From: Nectonema munidae
Taxonomy: Eukaryota > Nematomorpha > Nectonematoida > Nectonematidae
NCBI GenBank assembly: GCA_030549495.1
Contig: JAUIRK010000043.1
Span: 558,001-622,000 of the forward strand
Direction of reading: 5' to 3'
Length of the DNA stretch: 64,000 nucleotides
This document shows positions 49,948 through 63,530 of this stretch, piece by piece (position 1 is the stretch's first letter; each line of letters opens with the position of its first letter). Below the pieces are notes generated by a model. The model was not told the origin of the DNA and did not search any database. It was given only the letters and a program-made list of their open reading frames with translations. A program made the position numbers and the translations under genes.

Positions 49948-52736
49948 ATTTTAGAATAATTTATTTTAAATCATGACTAACATATTTCTATTACACTTTA
50001 GCAACACGAAGAAATTTTGTATGTATTTGAGAAACAAATAACATAAGCGGTCTTTAATGTTAAAGCTTTTCTAACTCTCAAATTCTAATAAAATTCTGTT
50101 TCATTTGTTTATATTTCTTCAAATTATATATTTTTATATATTATTTTTACACTTCCGTGACCTTTTTTATTGTATTGTTTGTATTGGATGCAATGGAAAA
50201 ATAATCTTGCATTGAATTGATGCAAGACCAGTATATCCATAGGGCTTTTCAACGTTTGTAATAGTAAGAGCACAAAAAAAAGGTAAGATCTTACGGACAA
50301 AATATATGCTGAAAAATTTCAGGATATAAGTACCATAAAAAAGTTACAGATTAAAATATAATTAGTTAACATTTTATCAAGTGAAATAATATGATTTAAA
50401 AATTTTAATAACATTTTTAATATTAGTTTATTTTCGAATTTGAAACACTTTCCTTATAAGATAAAAATTTTTCAGAGCATTTTAGATATATAAAGCCTTT
50501 AGAATTAGAGCTTTAATAAACTTGTAAAATTCACAGATCTAAAATCTCAAAATTTTTAGGTAATATGTTCTCTTTTAGTCAACTTAGAAAAAGCTTATCT
50601 ATGCCAGAGGTTCAAAATTGTGTAAAAATTTTGTAAACCTTATATTTGAACAGAATAAAATGATGTTTGAAACAAATATGTTTAATCCTCACATTTCAAC
50701 AAAATCAATTGTCTAAAAACGTTTTCACACATGCAGAAAAATTGTAGTATATGTTTTATTTAAGTCCAGGATAAAAGCATAAAAGTTTGAAACAAACTTT
50801 AAAACTTTGTATATTTTTTATAGGCTTAAAATATATTTGAAAAATATTTAAAAATCCCAACTGATTTCTAGTCAGGGCCTTAACCAATTCGCCACGACTG
50901 CACAAATATACAATAAAATATTTATTTATATTAAACACGATTTATTAACGCCCTCAAGGAGGCGTTTTGATTATTAAAATGAAATTGGAAGGAAATTCAT
51001 ACAAATAGTATGCAAACACGTTAATTGCAACTATAAAATATTCATCAATGAACTTTTTAAGTTTTTGATGAGTTCAAAAGGCTACACAAGATTTCGGGAA
51101 ATGTTCGCTAATAAACGTTCACTTTATTTGGAAAACATTCTCTAGTCCATACACAAAAGTTCTAGTTATTTACACAGAATTTCTAGTTTAGTTTTAGTTA
51201 ATACAATGCATACATGTCATTTTTGTCCGTATATTTAAATAAGTGATAAAATTTTAATTAAGCATGTTATTAGAAACCTTAGAAATGATCCAAATTTCAA
51301 TATCAATTGTTGCTTTGATGGATGTTTTGCATCTTTGTCATATTCGAGGTATAGAAAAGATTATGATTGAAAACATTTAAAAGGTGATATGATAATTTAT
51401 CAGAGGAACAAAGTTATTTGGAAAAGAATGAGTCCATGTTATTTTATGTTATTCAATCTGGCAGTATAACTTGCTACTCAGAAGGGTACACTTTACTACG
51501 ACTAAAAAATTTCATATATTTCTTGTCTGAAAATAATAATTTATTCAGCAGGCTTAGTTTTCTCCAATAAAATTGAAGAAAAGTGAAATAACATTTGATA
51601 AATTTAATACTATTTTTAATATATTTTAGAATTTAAAACACTTTTCTTACAAGATAGATTTCTACAGGGCATTTTGGAAATAGAAAGCTCCATAAAATAA
51701 ATCTTTAAAATCATCAAAAACTAAAACTCTCAAAATTTTCAGGTATTATCTACCCTTTTTCACTAAACTCAGAAAAAAAAATTTTGTAGGAGGTTCAAAT
51801 TGTTGGATGCTATAAACACTCTGGTTTAATCCGCACTTTTTACCAGAATTAATTGACTAAAATTGGGGTGCATATTATTTACATAAACTGAATTTAACCC
51901 AAGAAAAAAGTGGTGTGAACGAAAATGGACAAAATGCATGTATATACCAGCAAACAAAATGCATCAGCTGGTTTTTTCACCACAAATTGCATACGACTTG
52001 ATATAGTACTGAGATTTCCAAGAAGTCAACCATCCAAAAGAAGCGTTGAAATCAGAATTACCTAAAACAGCAGCAAATTCGGTTGCTTTCGATTGAATAA
52101 TTGGGCCAGAAAGGGGAAAGTTTTTTGCTCTTGCTCGTTGAAACCATTCCTACGTTAATTTGTTCAACTTATCAAATTTACAAAGGCTATCGAAGCGTTT
52201 TTTGCTCACAGAAGCCTTGTTTTGATACCATTGTAGATAAACATCAGCTTTTTTTTAATGTCAGAAACTGTGCTTGTACCTTTTTACAAAAAGCTTGTTA
52301 CATTTTGAGAAATTTAACCTTTAATCTGTAACAATTTCCAACACAATTATAAAACCACTCTACTAACAGAACCTAAATTTATTTGTAGATTTTTATAAAA
52401 TAACTTTAGTTTTCGGTTTTTTATAAATTAACCTTCGTTTTTATATTACTTATAACTTTTGAATTATTCGCCAAATTTTTAAGTGCGGGTTTAATTTACA
52501 CTTTGATTCCTCAAAAAATAAAGATTTTGGATTGCGCTTTGATAAGTTCATTGAAAAAAAATGAGAAGTGAAAAAGATAAAAAGATGTATTTACTAAATT
52601 TTTCTCAATAATTAGCTTCATAAATTTATATTCTTTTTTTCATTATAAACAACTCTCTTACAAAAACCTAAATTTATTTGTGGATTTTTAAAAAATAATT
52701 TTAATTTTCGGTTCTCACAAGCGCCTCATACAAATA
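49948..52736. other. Intergenic AT-rich sequence with a repeat pair
   Basis: Stretches at about 50380-50660 and 51590-51840 are diverged copies of one sequence, sharing phrases such as TTAAAACACTTTTCTTACAAGA, GGGCATTTTGGAAATAGAAA and CTCAAAATTTTCAGGTA in the second copy. No gene is recognised apart from the tRNA scrap. Confidence 0.5.
50853..50901 (-). pseudogene. tRNA-Ser(AGA) 5' part, truncated
   Basis: The minus strand from 50901 reads GCAGTCGTGGC, then GGTTAAGG (D-loop), then CTGACTAGAAATCAG, an anticodon arm with a paired CTGA/TCAG stem and AGA anticodon. This matches the 5' two-thirds of a eukaryotic tRNA-Ser. The variable arm, T-arm (no GGTTCGAAT) and 3' acceptor strand are missing. 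It is therefore a truncated tRNA copy or the head of a tRNA-derived SINE. Confidence 0.7.
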
Positions 52737-54090
52737 TTGAAGAAATATTGTTCTTTATGAAGTTTTAGGAACTTTTCTTTATTATGTACTAAATATTCAC
52801 ATGTACGGTTGAACATACAACTTAATTGTCATCTCCAATCTGTATACTACAATGGTTTCTATTCCATATCAAAATTTTTTGAGGGTATACACTGTTAATC
52901 TACTTTATTTCGTTAGTACTTTCATGTAGTGTAGGTGAAATGACTTCAAATTAATTGCATAGACCCTTACTTGAACTAAAAATTTTGCCCAAAATTTTTT
53001 TTTCACGAGAAGTTAAAATTTTAAAAATTATCCCATTGGATAAGGAAAAGAGTTGACATTTTTAACGCGATTTTTTTAATTAAAATAAAATGATTTTTTT
53101 CTAAATTTTACATTTACTTATTCAAAATCGCTTACATTTTATTTTAAAATTTTATTTTTAATTTAAACATAATACGTTGAAAAAATTTGAATTTTAAAAA
53201 AATTTTGGGACCTACAAAATTTTTAAAAAATTTTAAATTTATTAAATTTTAGATTTTAATATCTCATTTAAAGGTAATATTATACTGATTACGAAAATGT
53301 ATTAATATTTTAAATTTCAATTTTTTTTAAATACTTTTTTTGTCTCTGAACTTGATAAAATGACAAAATTTCCAACGTTGAACTCAAAAAAATATATAAG
53401 TCATTCGATTCATTCAAACAAATTGCATATTTGGAATCAGCGTACCAAACCCTATAAGAATAGATTTTTAAATTTTAATATTTCAAAATTTTCGATTTTT
53501 CAGGCCTTTCAAACGGTCTCAAAAGTATGACTTCACATATATTCAACAAATATACAAGTATTAAATATTTTGGTTCAAAATTTTTTTTATATATATTTGT
53601 CTTGCCAGACCTACTTTTAAACTTACATACACCCACACACACACACACACATTATTTGTATAATGCGAGATTCTTTAAAATATTAATGATATATTTGAAG
53701 AAATATTTTTTCAGTATGAAGAGTTTTAGGAAACTCTTCTCTGTTATGTAATCATATATTCTCATAACCTGTACAGTTGAACGTGGGCAGACAACTTGAG
53801 TGTCATTTCCAACCTGTATACTACGATGATTCATCTCAAACCTGTATTCTACGATGGTTTCTATTCCATGTACAAATGGGAGACCTTGTTCAACTTTCTG
53901 TTCATATTTTGCTAAATGTAAGATTTGATATACCTCATTCAGGGAGCCGATGCTACATAAGTTATCTATATATATCTGTATACTACGATGGTTCATCTCC
54001 AACCTATATACGGCAATGGTTCATCTCCAACCTGTCAGTTCATATTTTGCTAGATGTAAGATTTGATATACCTCATTCAGGGAGATGATG
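52737..54090. repeat. Dispersed and tandem repeat cluster
   Basis: The stretch at 52737-52895 and that at 53697-53880 are diverged copies of the same sequence (AACCTGTATACTACGATGG and similar). From 53780 to 54090 the motif CTGTATACTACGATGGTTCA recurs, and a longer unit around ATTTGATATACCTCATTCAG occurs twice (about 53925 and 54060). Open frames here (for example 53652-54002) are by-products of the repeats. Confidence 0.65.
53626..53651. repeat. CA microsatellite
   Basis: A run of CA dinucleotides with one C interruption, directly after ACATACACC. Confidence 0.9.
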
Positions 54091-54379
54091 TTACCAAAGT
54101 TATTACCTATATTTTTAAATCTATATAAATCGTAAAATGTAAAAACATACTTAAAATAAAAATTTTCAAAAAATATTTTACATACATTTCCAAAAATTCT
54201 ACATAAAAGTACAAAACACTTAACTTTGAAATTGCAGTTTTATTTAATAAAAACTATATAATTATTTGAAAAGTTTATGTAATATAATAATAATAATATG
54301 ACGATTTTTTGGAAATTTTTACTTATTTGATTTACAGAAAAAAAATTTAACTGTTTTTCAATATATCTTTTTCATGATA

Positions 54380-56676
54380 CAGTAGAACTCCGTTATTAAG
54401 ACCACCTTTGGGACTAAACCCTATTGGTCGTATTATCGGGGTGGTCCTAATTGTGAATTTTTTAGTTAAAGACGTGAATCATAAAAAACAAAGAAAACAC
54501 ATTAAAGCTTTTTTTTGATTTAAAAAAAGAATCAATCGTTACTTGTTTTTTCCGGTTTTCACAAAAGAATAATTGTTGCTGAAGTAAGGATTCTGCTTTT
54601 GATAGGTGCATCCAGACATCACTCATGTCCTTTTCGAGGCAATACTCTTTTACTTTCTCAATCATATGTAACGCTTCATTTGAGCTAATGCCAGACTGAA
54701 CCGTTTCTTCCTCCTTATCTTCTTCATCATCACTTTCATTTTTATCTGCTTCATTAAGATATTCATTCACCATTCTTTCTTCCCAACCCTCAGAGAGCTT
54801 TTCTGACGTCTCTACATCTTCATCTATTGAGCTATACAGATCAGCTGTCATTTTGTTAGTTATATTTAACCTACTTGTCACTTCGTCTTTCAGTCCATTC
54901 AGTGAATGATAGTTTTCAGTTTCTTCTTCACTGGTTATTTCATCAAAATGAAATCCAATCTTTTGAAAACATTTTTGAAGAGTAGACTGTTTACATTTTG
55001 AAACTGCATGTGTAATCCAGTTACAAGCTTGTAGCACATTAACCAACTTACTCATGTTCGAAGCATCTTTCGCAGAATCGATCTTCAACAAAATGTGCCG
55101 TAAAAGTTGTTTTCGATATGTTGTTTTGATAAACTGGATTATTCCTTGATCGAGTGGTTGAAGAACAGAAGTGGTGTTGACTGGCAAGAAAACTAATTTG
55201 ATGTTCGTCATTTCAATTTTGGTGTGAGATGGTGCATTATCTAAAAAGAGAAGCACATTACGTTTTTGACGTCGAAGTTTATCATTAAAGGTTTTCAACC
55301 ATTCGCTGAAAACGCTTGAAGTCATCCAAGCTTTTTTGTTGTATGACCATTTAAAGTTGAGCTTGTCAACATTAACATTTTTAAAACAGCGAGGCTTTTT
55401 GTTGTGTCCAATGATGAGTGGTTTTTCAAATTGACCATTCATATTAACGCAAAGCGAGACTGTGATTCTATTCTTCGATTTTTTCCCACCTATACACTGC
55501 TCCCCTTTCACTTTCAAAGTTTTATTAGGTAAGCATCTGTAAAATAAGCCCGTCTCATCCATATTTAGATATCCTCATATTTATAATTTTTAATCAATTC
55601 TACAACTTTCACCTTCCATTCTTCTACGGATTCCATATCTACAGATCCTTTTTCGCCACAAATTGCTCCAAATTTTATTGAATGCCTGTTTTTAAATCTA
55701 TTCAACCAACACTGTGATGCTTTAAAATCATGTTTACACAGTTTTTCAGCAAAAATAAGTGCCTGTTCTTGTATCATTGGTCCAGATACAGGCACATGTA
55801 TACTTCTGGCTTTCTGGAACCATTGCCAAGCTAGCTCATCTATATCTTCAAAGTTCGAGGATGTTGAAATTCTTTTCCTCTTCATTGATGTATTCGAACT
55901 CATGATTATATTTTTACGCTTCAAAATAGATTGGACTTGGGTTTTGCTTACATTGAATTTTTCAGCCAAGTGCCTTTGACTTCTGCCAGTCGAATCTTTC
56001 AACAATTCAATTTTTTCTCCCAAACTTAGCTCATTTCTTTTTAACTTTTTTTCACACATTTATGCTTAAATCTAAATAAGATATTCAAATTCAATATTAA
56101 AGAAAGGAAAAAAATTTAAAGAGAAAAAAAATATAAGAATAAATGACAATGTACTAGTATTGATTTAACTAAAAAACAAGAGCTAAAAAATTTGAATTTA
56201 GAAAGTTTCAATTACAAAATTGCAAAAATTTAATATCATTTAAAAAATAAGAATAATAAATTGACTAAATATGTTAGAAGAAAAAGAAAAAGTTTATGTA
56301 TGAAAAAGATATCTTAAACACGTGGTAATATAAAACATAAACCAGATTAAAACTTGAACAAGATGAAATGAAAATTTATTCTAAAAAATGTTTTTTGTCA
56401 AAAAATTCTAAAATTTTTCCATCTTATTTTAATAGTACTAGAGCAAATTTTCAGATTTATTATAGCATTTTTGGAAAAAACTTTTTATGAAAATTGTTAG
56501 GTGTAGTTAAATGTTTTCTACAAAAATTATTGGTCTTAATAGCGAAATATAGGTGGTCTTAATACCGAAACTTTACTATGTGTGTATGAATACATTTTTA
56601 AACCTGTCCATGGAAAAGTGGTCGGATTTGCGGGGTGGTCTTAACATCGGGGTGGTCGTTAACCGGGGTTCCACTG
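54380..56676 (-). mobile_element. Tigger (pogo) DNA transposon, nearly whole
   Basis: The ends are CAGTAGAACTCCGTTATTAA at 54380 and, inverted, CAGTGGAACCCCGGTTAACG at 56676. Both are flanked by TA (54378-54379 and 56677-56678), the pogo/Tigger target duplication. GGTGGTCTTAAT-like repeats sit inside both ends. The length is 2297 bp, with a transposase on the minus strand. Confidence 0.95.
54462..56059 (-). pseudogene. Tigger transposase with one frameshift
   Basis: The first part (164 codons from 56059) holds a psq helix-turn-helix (LSLGEKIELLKDSTGRSQRH to about residue 50) and a CENP-B-type domain (DELAWQWFQKARSIHVPVSG, then WLNRFKNRHSIKFG). It stops at YKYEDI. Three bases on, in another frame, the DDE_1 domain starts with MDETGLFYRCLPNKT. 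Its catalytic Asps are at residues 2, 108 (LLFLDNAPSHT) and 138 (VLQPLDQGII) of the second part. Relatives read EDI(Y/F)NMDETG here, so one lost base near 55565 explains the break. An acidic C-terminal tail (ESDDEEDKEEE) follows. All catalytic residues are present. Confidence 0.93.
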
Positions 56677-56678
56677 TA

Positions 56679-57580
56679 TATATATTATATCATTTGAAAG
56701 TTTATCGTTTGCTACATACTCTAGAATAATTTATTTTGCAAAAGTTTTTAATTTTTTTAATAACTAGACTTTACTTCGAAAAATTTGGTCGAAATTTTAG
56801 TAAAAAAAAGGGACAACTTTTAAAGACCAGCATAACGTGAAGATTAAAAGATATTTTTTGATTAAAGATGGTATCATTAGAAAGATATACTCTTGGTGGG
56901 TAACATAGGCTAGGGTTTACAAAAAAATATATTTTTTTTTCCAAAATCTGCTTTTATGTGAGGTCAGTCAACTTTTATCTTGTTCTAAAAATATCAATAA
57001 TTAACGTGATGAGTTTATATACTATTTTTTCAATTTTTCATATTAACAAAGGTAGAATATGGTTTTTTACATTTTAAAATGTCATAGTTAAAGAAAACTG
57101 TCGAAAATTAATATATATTTTTACTTTTTAGAAGTCAGTATAATGTTTTTTAATAAATTTTAAATTATTTTTGAGGTGAAAAATGTCGATCGAATGTACA
57201 AGTTTTGTTCGATAATCGTAGCCTACTTTTATTTCAAAACAATTTTTATTCAGTTTAGTTATACTTAGTCAAATATTAAAAGGCTTATAATTTCACATTT
57301 ATCAACAAAATGCATCATGCAATATACCAAATTAAAGCATTTTTTATGGGCTTTCAGAATAGGTTATTTATATCATAATTATTTGAGAAATACCATTTTA
57401 CTGTTTTTGTATTCCATGGGCTACATTACCATTGTAATTACAAATAAAATTTGATTTTTTTTTTATAATTTTGTATTCTTCAGTTTTCTTCGTAATTTGC
57501 AGATGAGGGATGCAGATTTTTTATATTTGGTAATTTTAAACTAACGCTTGTTACATTTTGACAAATTTTAACCTTTAATC
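56679..57580. other. Intergenic AT-rich sequence
   Basis: Between the Tigger and hAT elements. No exon, RNA or terminal repeat is recognised. Confidence 0.5.
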
Positions 57581-57936
57581 CAGGCATGTCAAACTCAGAG
57601 TCCCACGAGGGCCAAAGGAGTGAGTGTGTGTTCTCATGAGGGCCGCACTCCTACAATTATATTTAAGGTTGTTCAATAAAAATTATTGTAGAATATTTTA
57701 CTTTTAACTTAGAAACATGCAATGGTTTGGTTATATTCAAAAATGCAAGTACAAAGTCATGTATAGTTAAACAAAATAATTTAATTAAAAAATTAGCAAG
57801 GATATAAATCTGTTCTTTATTTTAATATAAAAAAAGTTTATAAGGCAACATACATGGCCCACATGTATTTGAATGAACTACAAATGAAATGCACATAAAT
57901 TACAATAGTTCAAAATAAACATTTATTATTAATTAT

Positions 57937-59543
57937 TCAAATACTTTTCATGTTCTTGCCCGAGGCTTGACACCTCTTTTTCTTGACAATCTTTGCTAAG
58001 TCTGGCTGAAATTTCTGTGCATTTCCAACTTTTATAAGAGATGATAAGTGAAAATCAGTAAACCTAGTTCTCTGAGAAGTTTTTGTTGATTTCATGAAAG
58101 AAAATAACTGTTCACACAAATAGGTAGAACCAAACATTGCTAAGACACGTGTTGCAAACTTTCTAAGATTTGTAAACCTTTCGGGAAGATATGAAAAGAA
58201 ATCAGGTATTCCTACTTCAAAATACTTTGCTCTGAGTCAAGAATCCAACTGCATTTCTAAAAGTTTCATTTGAATGTTTACTTCTGCCTTAGTAACATCA
58301 AAAGTAAAAGGAGCTGAGAATAGTGCAAATGGATGTTCAAAAGATGAGAAATCACGAAATCTTTTTTGAACTCCGTTGACAACAATTCCAGTTGACTATT
58401 ATACTTAGCAAAGCTTAGTACAGACTTAGTATTAATACTGCTCTTTGCACGTAGGAAAATGAACTAAATTTTCATTTGAGACTTGTGACTTCCATAAACT
58501 CAACTTTGTAATGAAGCATTTAATGTCATCATACAACTGAGTAATGAGCTTGTTTTTACCTTGTAATTTCAAATTGAGACCATTTAATTGTGCTGTGATA
58601 TCCACAGCAAAAACTAGATCTTGGAGCCAACTTTCATCTTTTATTTCATCGGTATTTTGACCCTTCATTTCCAAAAATGTGATTATTTCTTGCCTTAATA
58701 AATAAAATCTTTTCAATACTTTGTGACATGACAACCGACGCACATCTGTATAGAATGGAACATCGATGAAATGATTACCCATATCCTCCAATAACTGAAT
58801 GAATTGACAGTGGTTGAGAGAACGGCCTCTAATATAGTTCACTGTGTTTGTGACCAAACAAAGTACATCATTCAATTTTAAAATCTTTGAACACAGATTT
58901 TGTTGATAAATAATAGAGTGAAAATGTGTAACCGACAAATCTGGATGTAAATTCTTTATTTTTGCTTGTAACTTGGCAACAATACCATTATGACTGCCAA
59001 TCATATTTGCTGCACCGTCTGTAGACAAGCAGACAAGTCTGCTTAAATTGAAATCATACTCATCCAAAACTTTTTCGATTTTCTCAAAGATGGCTTGACT
59101 TGTTGTTATGTCATGCATAGGGATCAGCTCAATTAGCTCTTCATAAATGTCAAATTTGTTGTCACAGGCCCTCATGAAAATTGCAAGGTGTGTTATACCA
59201 GTAATATCAATAGTCTAATCAATTGCAATAGAAAAATGTTCAAATTTTAATGATTCGCTTTTCAAATGTTGCTTCAAATCACTTGATATTTCATCGATCC
59301 GTTCAGCAACAGTGTTCCTGGTTAGTGATATATCTTTACACAAGTGTGCCTTTTCTGAACAGACAATTTCAGCCGTTTTCACAAGACATTGTTTTACAAA
59401 ATCTCATTCAGTGTAGGATTTCCCATTCGTCGCTATCATTCGGCTGAGTTCATAACTTGCAGTAACAGAAGCGACATACTCTTTCTGAATTTTTGTAAAA
59501 GGGGTCTGTTGCCGTGTCAAGTTAACTTTCAATTCCTTGAGCT
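57937..59543 (-). pseudogene. hAT transposase, central and C-terminal part
   Basis: From the insertion point inward it reads LKLKELKVNLTRQQTPFTKI, SVTASYELSRMIATNGKSYT, a stop, then DFVKQCLVKTAEIVCSEKAH. The catalytic region has LSRLVCLSTDGAANMIGSHN, VTHFHSIIYQQNLCSKIL and VTNTVNYIRGRSLNHCQF. At the C-terminus (57937-58137) STYLCEQLFSFMKSTKTSQR is the hAT dimerisation motif. At least three stops or frame breaks occur. The 247-codon stretch 58432-59175 is intact. It closely resembles the hAT-derived part of GTF2IRD2. Confidence 0.88.
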
Positions 59544-59689
59544 TTAACCCCCCTTGGCTAAAAAATTAATTGTAGAAAATTGACTGAATCATATCCCTTC
59601 AAATTTTGTGTCTTTTCCTAAAATCGCTAGCTGCATCTTTTGAAACCATTTTCATGGTAGTTGAATGACCCCTTCATGCCTAAAACTGT

Positions 59690-61340
59690 CAATCAAAATT
59701 AAAAAAAATTATTTTTCAGCAAAATTTTGACATTATCTGTACTTAACCTTATAACTTAGGATCTATATTATATAATACCCTGAAATTTTATAATTATATA
59801 CAGTTTAGAACGCATAACACTTTATATATTTAATTTTTTCAATAATCATGGCTACTTTTTAGAAAATGTCAATCAAAATTTTGATTGATCAAAAATGTAT
59901 CTAATAAAATATACCTTCAAATTTTACATAAAATATATGTTTTTATACTAAATCGGTCATGCTGTTTTCATTTCTGAACTCATTTTTTACATTTAGGATA
60001 TGAAAATACCTATATGTGTTAATCAAATTTGCGGTTTACTTCTGAAAATTGTCTCCAAAAACATTCATTCACATTTTACATAAAAACATATGTGTTATAC
60101 TAAATCGGACATGCTGGTTTCATTTCTGGACTCATTTTTTACGTTTAGGATCTCAAAATACCTATAAGTGTTAATTAAATTTGCGGTTTACTTCTAAAAA
60201 TTGTCTCCAAAAACATTCATTCAAATTTTACAATGAAATATATGTTTTATACCAAATCAACCATGCTGTTTTCATTTCTGAACTCATTTTTCAAATTTAG
60301 AGATTTTAAAATATCAGTCAAAATTTGCGGTTTACTTCTAAAAGCTATCTCCAAATATATTCTCTCAATTTTACATGAAATATTTGTTTTTATACCAAAT
60401 CGATCATGCTGTTTTCATTTTTGAATTCATTTTTTACATTTAGGATTTGGAAATACCTATAAGTATTAATCAAAGTTGCGGTTTACTTCTGAAAATTGTC
60501 TCCAAAAATATTTTCTTGAAATATATGTTTTAATACCAAATCAATCATGCTGGTTTCATTTCTGGACTCATTTTTTACATTTAGCATGTGAAAATACATA
60601 TAAGTGTTAAACAAATTTGCGGTTTACTTCTAAAAATTGTCTCCAAAAACATTCATTCAAATTTTACAATTAAATATATGTTTTTATACCAAATCAACCA
60701 TGCTAGTTTCATTTATGGACTCAATTTTTGCAGTTTGAATTTGAAAATACATATAAGTATCAATTAAATTTGCGTTTAGTTCTAAAATTTGTTTTTATAG
60801 CAAATATATCATGATGATTTCATTTCTGAACACAGTTTTCGCATTTAGAGGTTTTACTGCTAGTGTCAATCAAATTTGCTGTTTATGTTTGAAAACCATA
60901 TCCCAAAATATTCTCTCTAATTTTACATGAAATATATGTTTTTATACCAATTCGACCATGATAATTTTTATTTCTGAAATCATTTTTTGCATTTAGAGGT
61001 TTTAAATGTCTGAAAGTGTCAATAAATTTTCGATTTACGTCTAATGTCTACAGAAATATTTTTGAAATTTAAATAAAATATCTGTTTTTATGCCAAATGG
61101 AAGATGCTGGTTTCATTTTTGGACTCAGGTTTGGCATTTATGGTTTTAAAATATCTGAAAGCTTCAATCAGATTTGAGGTTTACTTCTAGATACTGTCTT
61201 CAAAAATATTTAAAAAAAAATAAAATATCTGTTTTATACCAAATCGACTATGCTTATTTTATTTCTGTACTGGATTTTGGATAATACGGTTAAAAAATAT
61301 CTCGAAGTGGCAATTGAATTAGTAATGTATGCCTGAAAAA
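59690..61340. repeat. Satellite array A, about 150-bp unit, roughly 11 diverged copies
   Basis: The phrase CATGCTG with following TTTCATTTCTGAACTCATTT recurs at about 59957, 60109, 60262, 60407, 60547 and 60701, at intervals of 140-154. TTTGCGGTTTACTTCTAAAA lies between. Copies are about 10-25% different by eye and decay towards 61300. The same family occurs inverted at 41850-42950. Confidence 0.85.
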
Positions 61341-62429
61341 CAGTTCTGTAAAAAAATTTCAAAAAATGGCTGCATATTAGGTATATAGTAAAAATATACT
61401 TTTTTTGTATATTTTGGCTTATAATACTTTCTACAATCATCTTAAGTATGAAATATTTATTAAAAAAAAAATAAAAAGTATTATAAAATCTTTTGAAAAT
61501 TTGTATGAGAGAAGGAACCAAGTTGAAAACTAATTGAAAAGAGAACATTTGATCAAAACAAATAATTAAAAAAATATGTATCTTGACTAAATGGAAGATC
61601 TACAATGTTCTAATGAACTAGGAAGTGGTTTAATTATATAATATTAGATGCTTCAAAAAAGATTTTGACTGTGAAAAAAAAGTTCCTCTTTTACAAATGA
61701 AAAATATTTAAATCTATAGCTTATCATCTAGGATTACAGTTAACATTTAGCTAAGATGGATAGGAAATCTGAAAATTTAGAATAGGTCAGATTTATCAAA
61801 AATGGCACAGGTGCCAATATGTGAGAATTTAGTCACTATCAAGATATTTTTAATTTAAATTGAATTTGTTCATCTTTTTCCTTTTGTGTCAAAGAGATAA
61901 TTTTTTAGATGAAGAACGTTGACAACTTTTTGTAATTGAACAATCAACATCACGAATGATTCATCAGAAAAAATCCTTTGAAATAAGAGTGGTTGACAAA
62001 TATTCAGGCTTGATAATAAAATACACGATACTGATAAAAAAAAGTCTAAGATCACCAAGAAGATTCTTTAATCAGAATGCTTTGAGAGAGGAAAAAACTA
62101 ATTTTATCCTTATAAAAAAATTTTCGAACACACTTTGAAGAATATAAATTTCTAATGAAAAAAGAGCTACCAAAAAAGGATCATCATAGAATGAATACCA
62201 AAATTACATACTGTAAATTATAATATGACATAGAGACTACGAGCCGATAACGAATTTGTAGCCGAAAAGATGGAGGTCCTATCGAGTTACATAAGTTACT
62301 GTAGAATGAAATATTTTGAGTGAATTAAACACCTAAAGTTAGTTTATTAAATAAATTAAGAAAATAATTACCAGAGAAACGCAAGTAGAAGTTATTTTTA
62401 TGTTTATATATTTGACATTGATTTACAGG
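61341..62429. other. Interior of the TTAA element between the arrays
   Basis: AT-rich. Small open frames (for example 61956-62138) show no recognisable domain. Slightly GC-richer near 62230-62300. Confidence 0.4.
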
Positions 62430-63530
62430 TTTAATCGATTTTTTGACAGGTTTTATAGATTTCATAAAAAATGAACATCACCATTAAATTCTGCATACTT
62501 GAAATGTATAAAAAACTTTAAAAGAATCAAAATTTTAATTTTGACATGGGCTGTAATATTTAAATTATTTTGTCAGGTTTGACTAATTTTTTATAAAAAA
62601 AAAAGGAATATAACCAGTAAACACAGCTTACTTGAAAATGGGTATATGTGTGTAAAAAACATTATATAATTATTTAGATAAAAGTTTCATTTTTGAGATG
62701 AGCTGTCATATGTAAATCACTTTTTTGACAGGTTTGAGTGATTTTCATAAAAATTGAATATCACCATTGAATTCAGGATATTTGAAATGGGTATACATGT
62801 GTAAAAAACTTTATTTACTTATTTAGATAAAAAGTTCCTTTTTGAGATGAGCTGTGACATTTAGATCAATTTTTTGACAGGTTTAATTGATTTTCATAAA
62901 AATGATTATCACCACTGAATTCAGCATACTTGAAAATGGGTATATGTGTGTAAAAAACATTATATAATTATTTAGATAAAAAGTTTCTTTTTTGAGATGA
63001 GCTGTCACATTTAGAACAATTTTTTGACAGGTTTGATTGATTTTCATAAAAAATAAATATCACCACTGAATTCAGCATATTTGAAAATGGGTATACATGT
63101 GTAAAAAACTTTATATACTTATTTAGATAAAAAGTTCCTTTTTGAGATGAGCTGTCACATTTAGATCAATTTTTTGACAGGTTTGATTGATTTTCATAAA
63201 AATGAATATCACCACTGAATTCAGCTTACTTGAAAATGGGTATACATGTGTAAAAATCTTTATATACTTATTTAGATAAAAAGTTCTTTTTTGAGATGAG
63301 CTGTCACATTTAGATCAATTTTTTGACAGGTTTGATTGATTTTCATAAAAAATGAATATCACCACTGAATTCAGCATACTTGAAAATGGGTATACATGTG
63401 TAAAAAACTTTATATACTTATTTAGATAAAAAGTTCCTTTTTGAGATGAGCTGTCAAATATAAATCAATTTTTTGACAGGTTTGATTGATTTTGATAAAA
63501 AAATGGACATCACCACCATTCAGCATCGTT
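62430..63530. repeat. Satellite array B, about 150-bp unit, 8 copies
   Basis: TTTTTTGACAGGTTTGATTG recurs at about 62446, 62571, 62727, 62876, 63026, 63176, 63325 and 63475, spaced 149-156 apart except the first. TTGAGATGAGCTGTCACATT and CACCACTGAATTCAGCATAC mark each unit. The inner copies are very similar to one another, so this array is younger than array A. I see no clear homology to array A despite the same period. Confidence 0.92.

Noticed and set aside
61870-62138. Overlapping open frames as a transposase of the TTAA element
   Set aside because: No DDE motif or cysteine-rich finger is visible; both frames are short.
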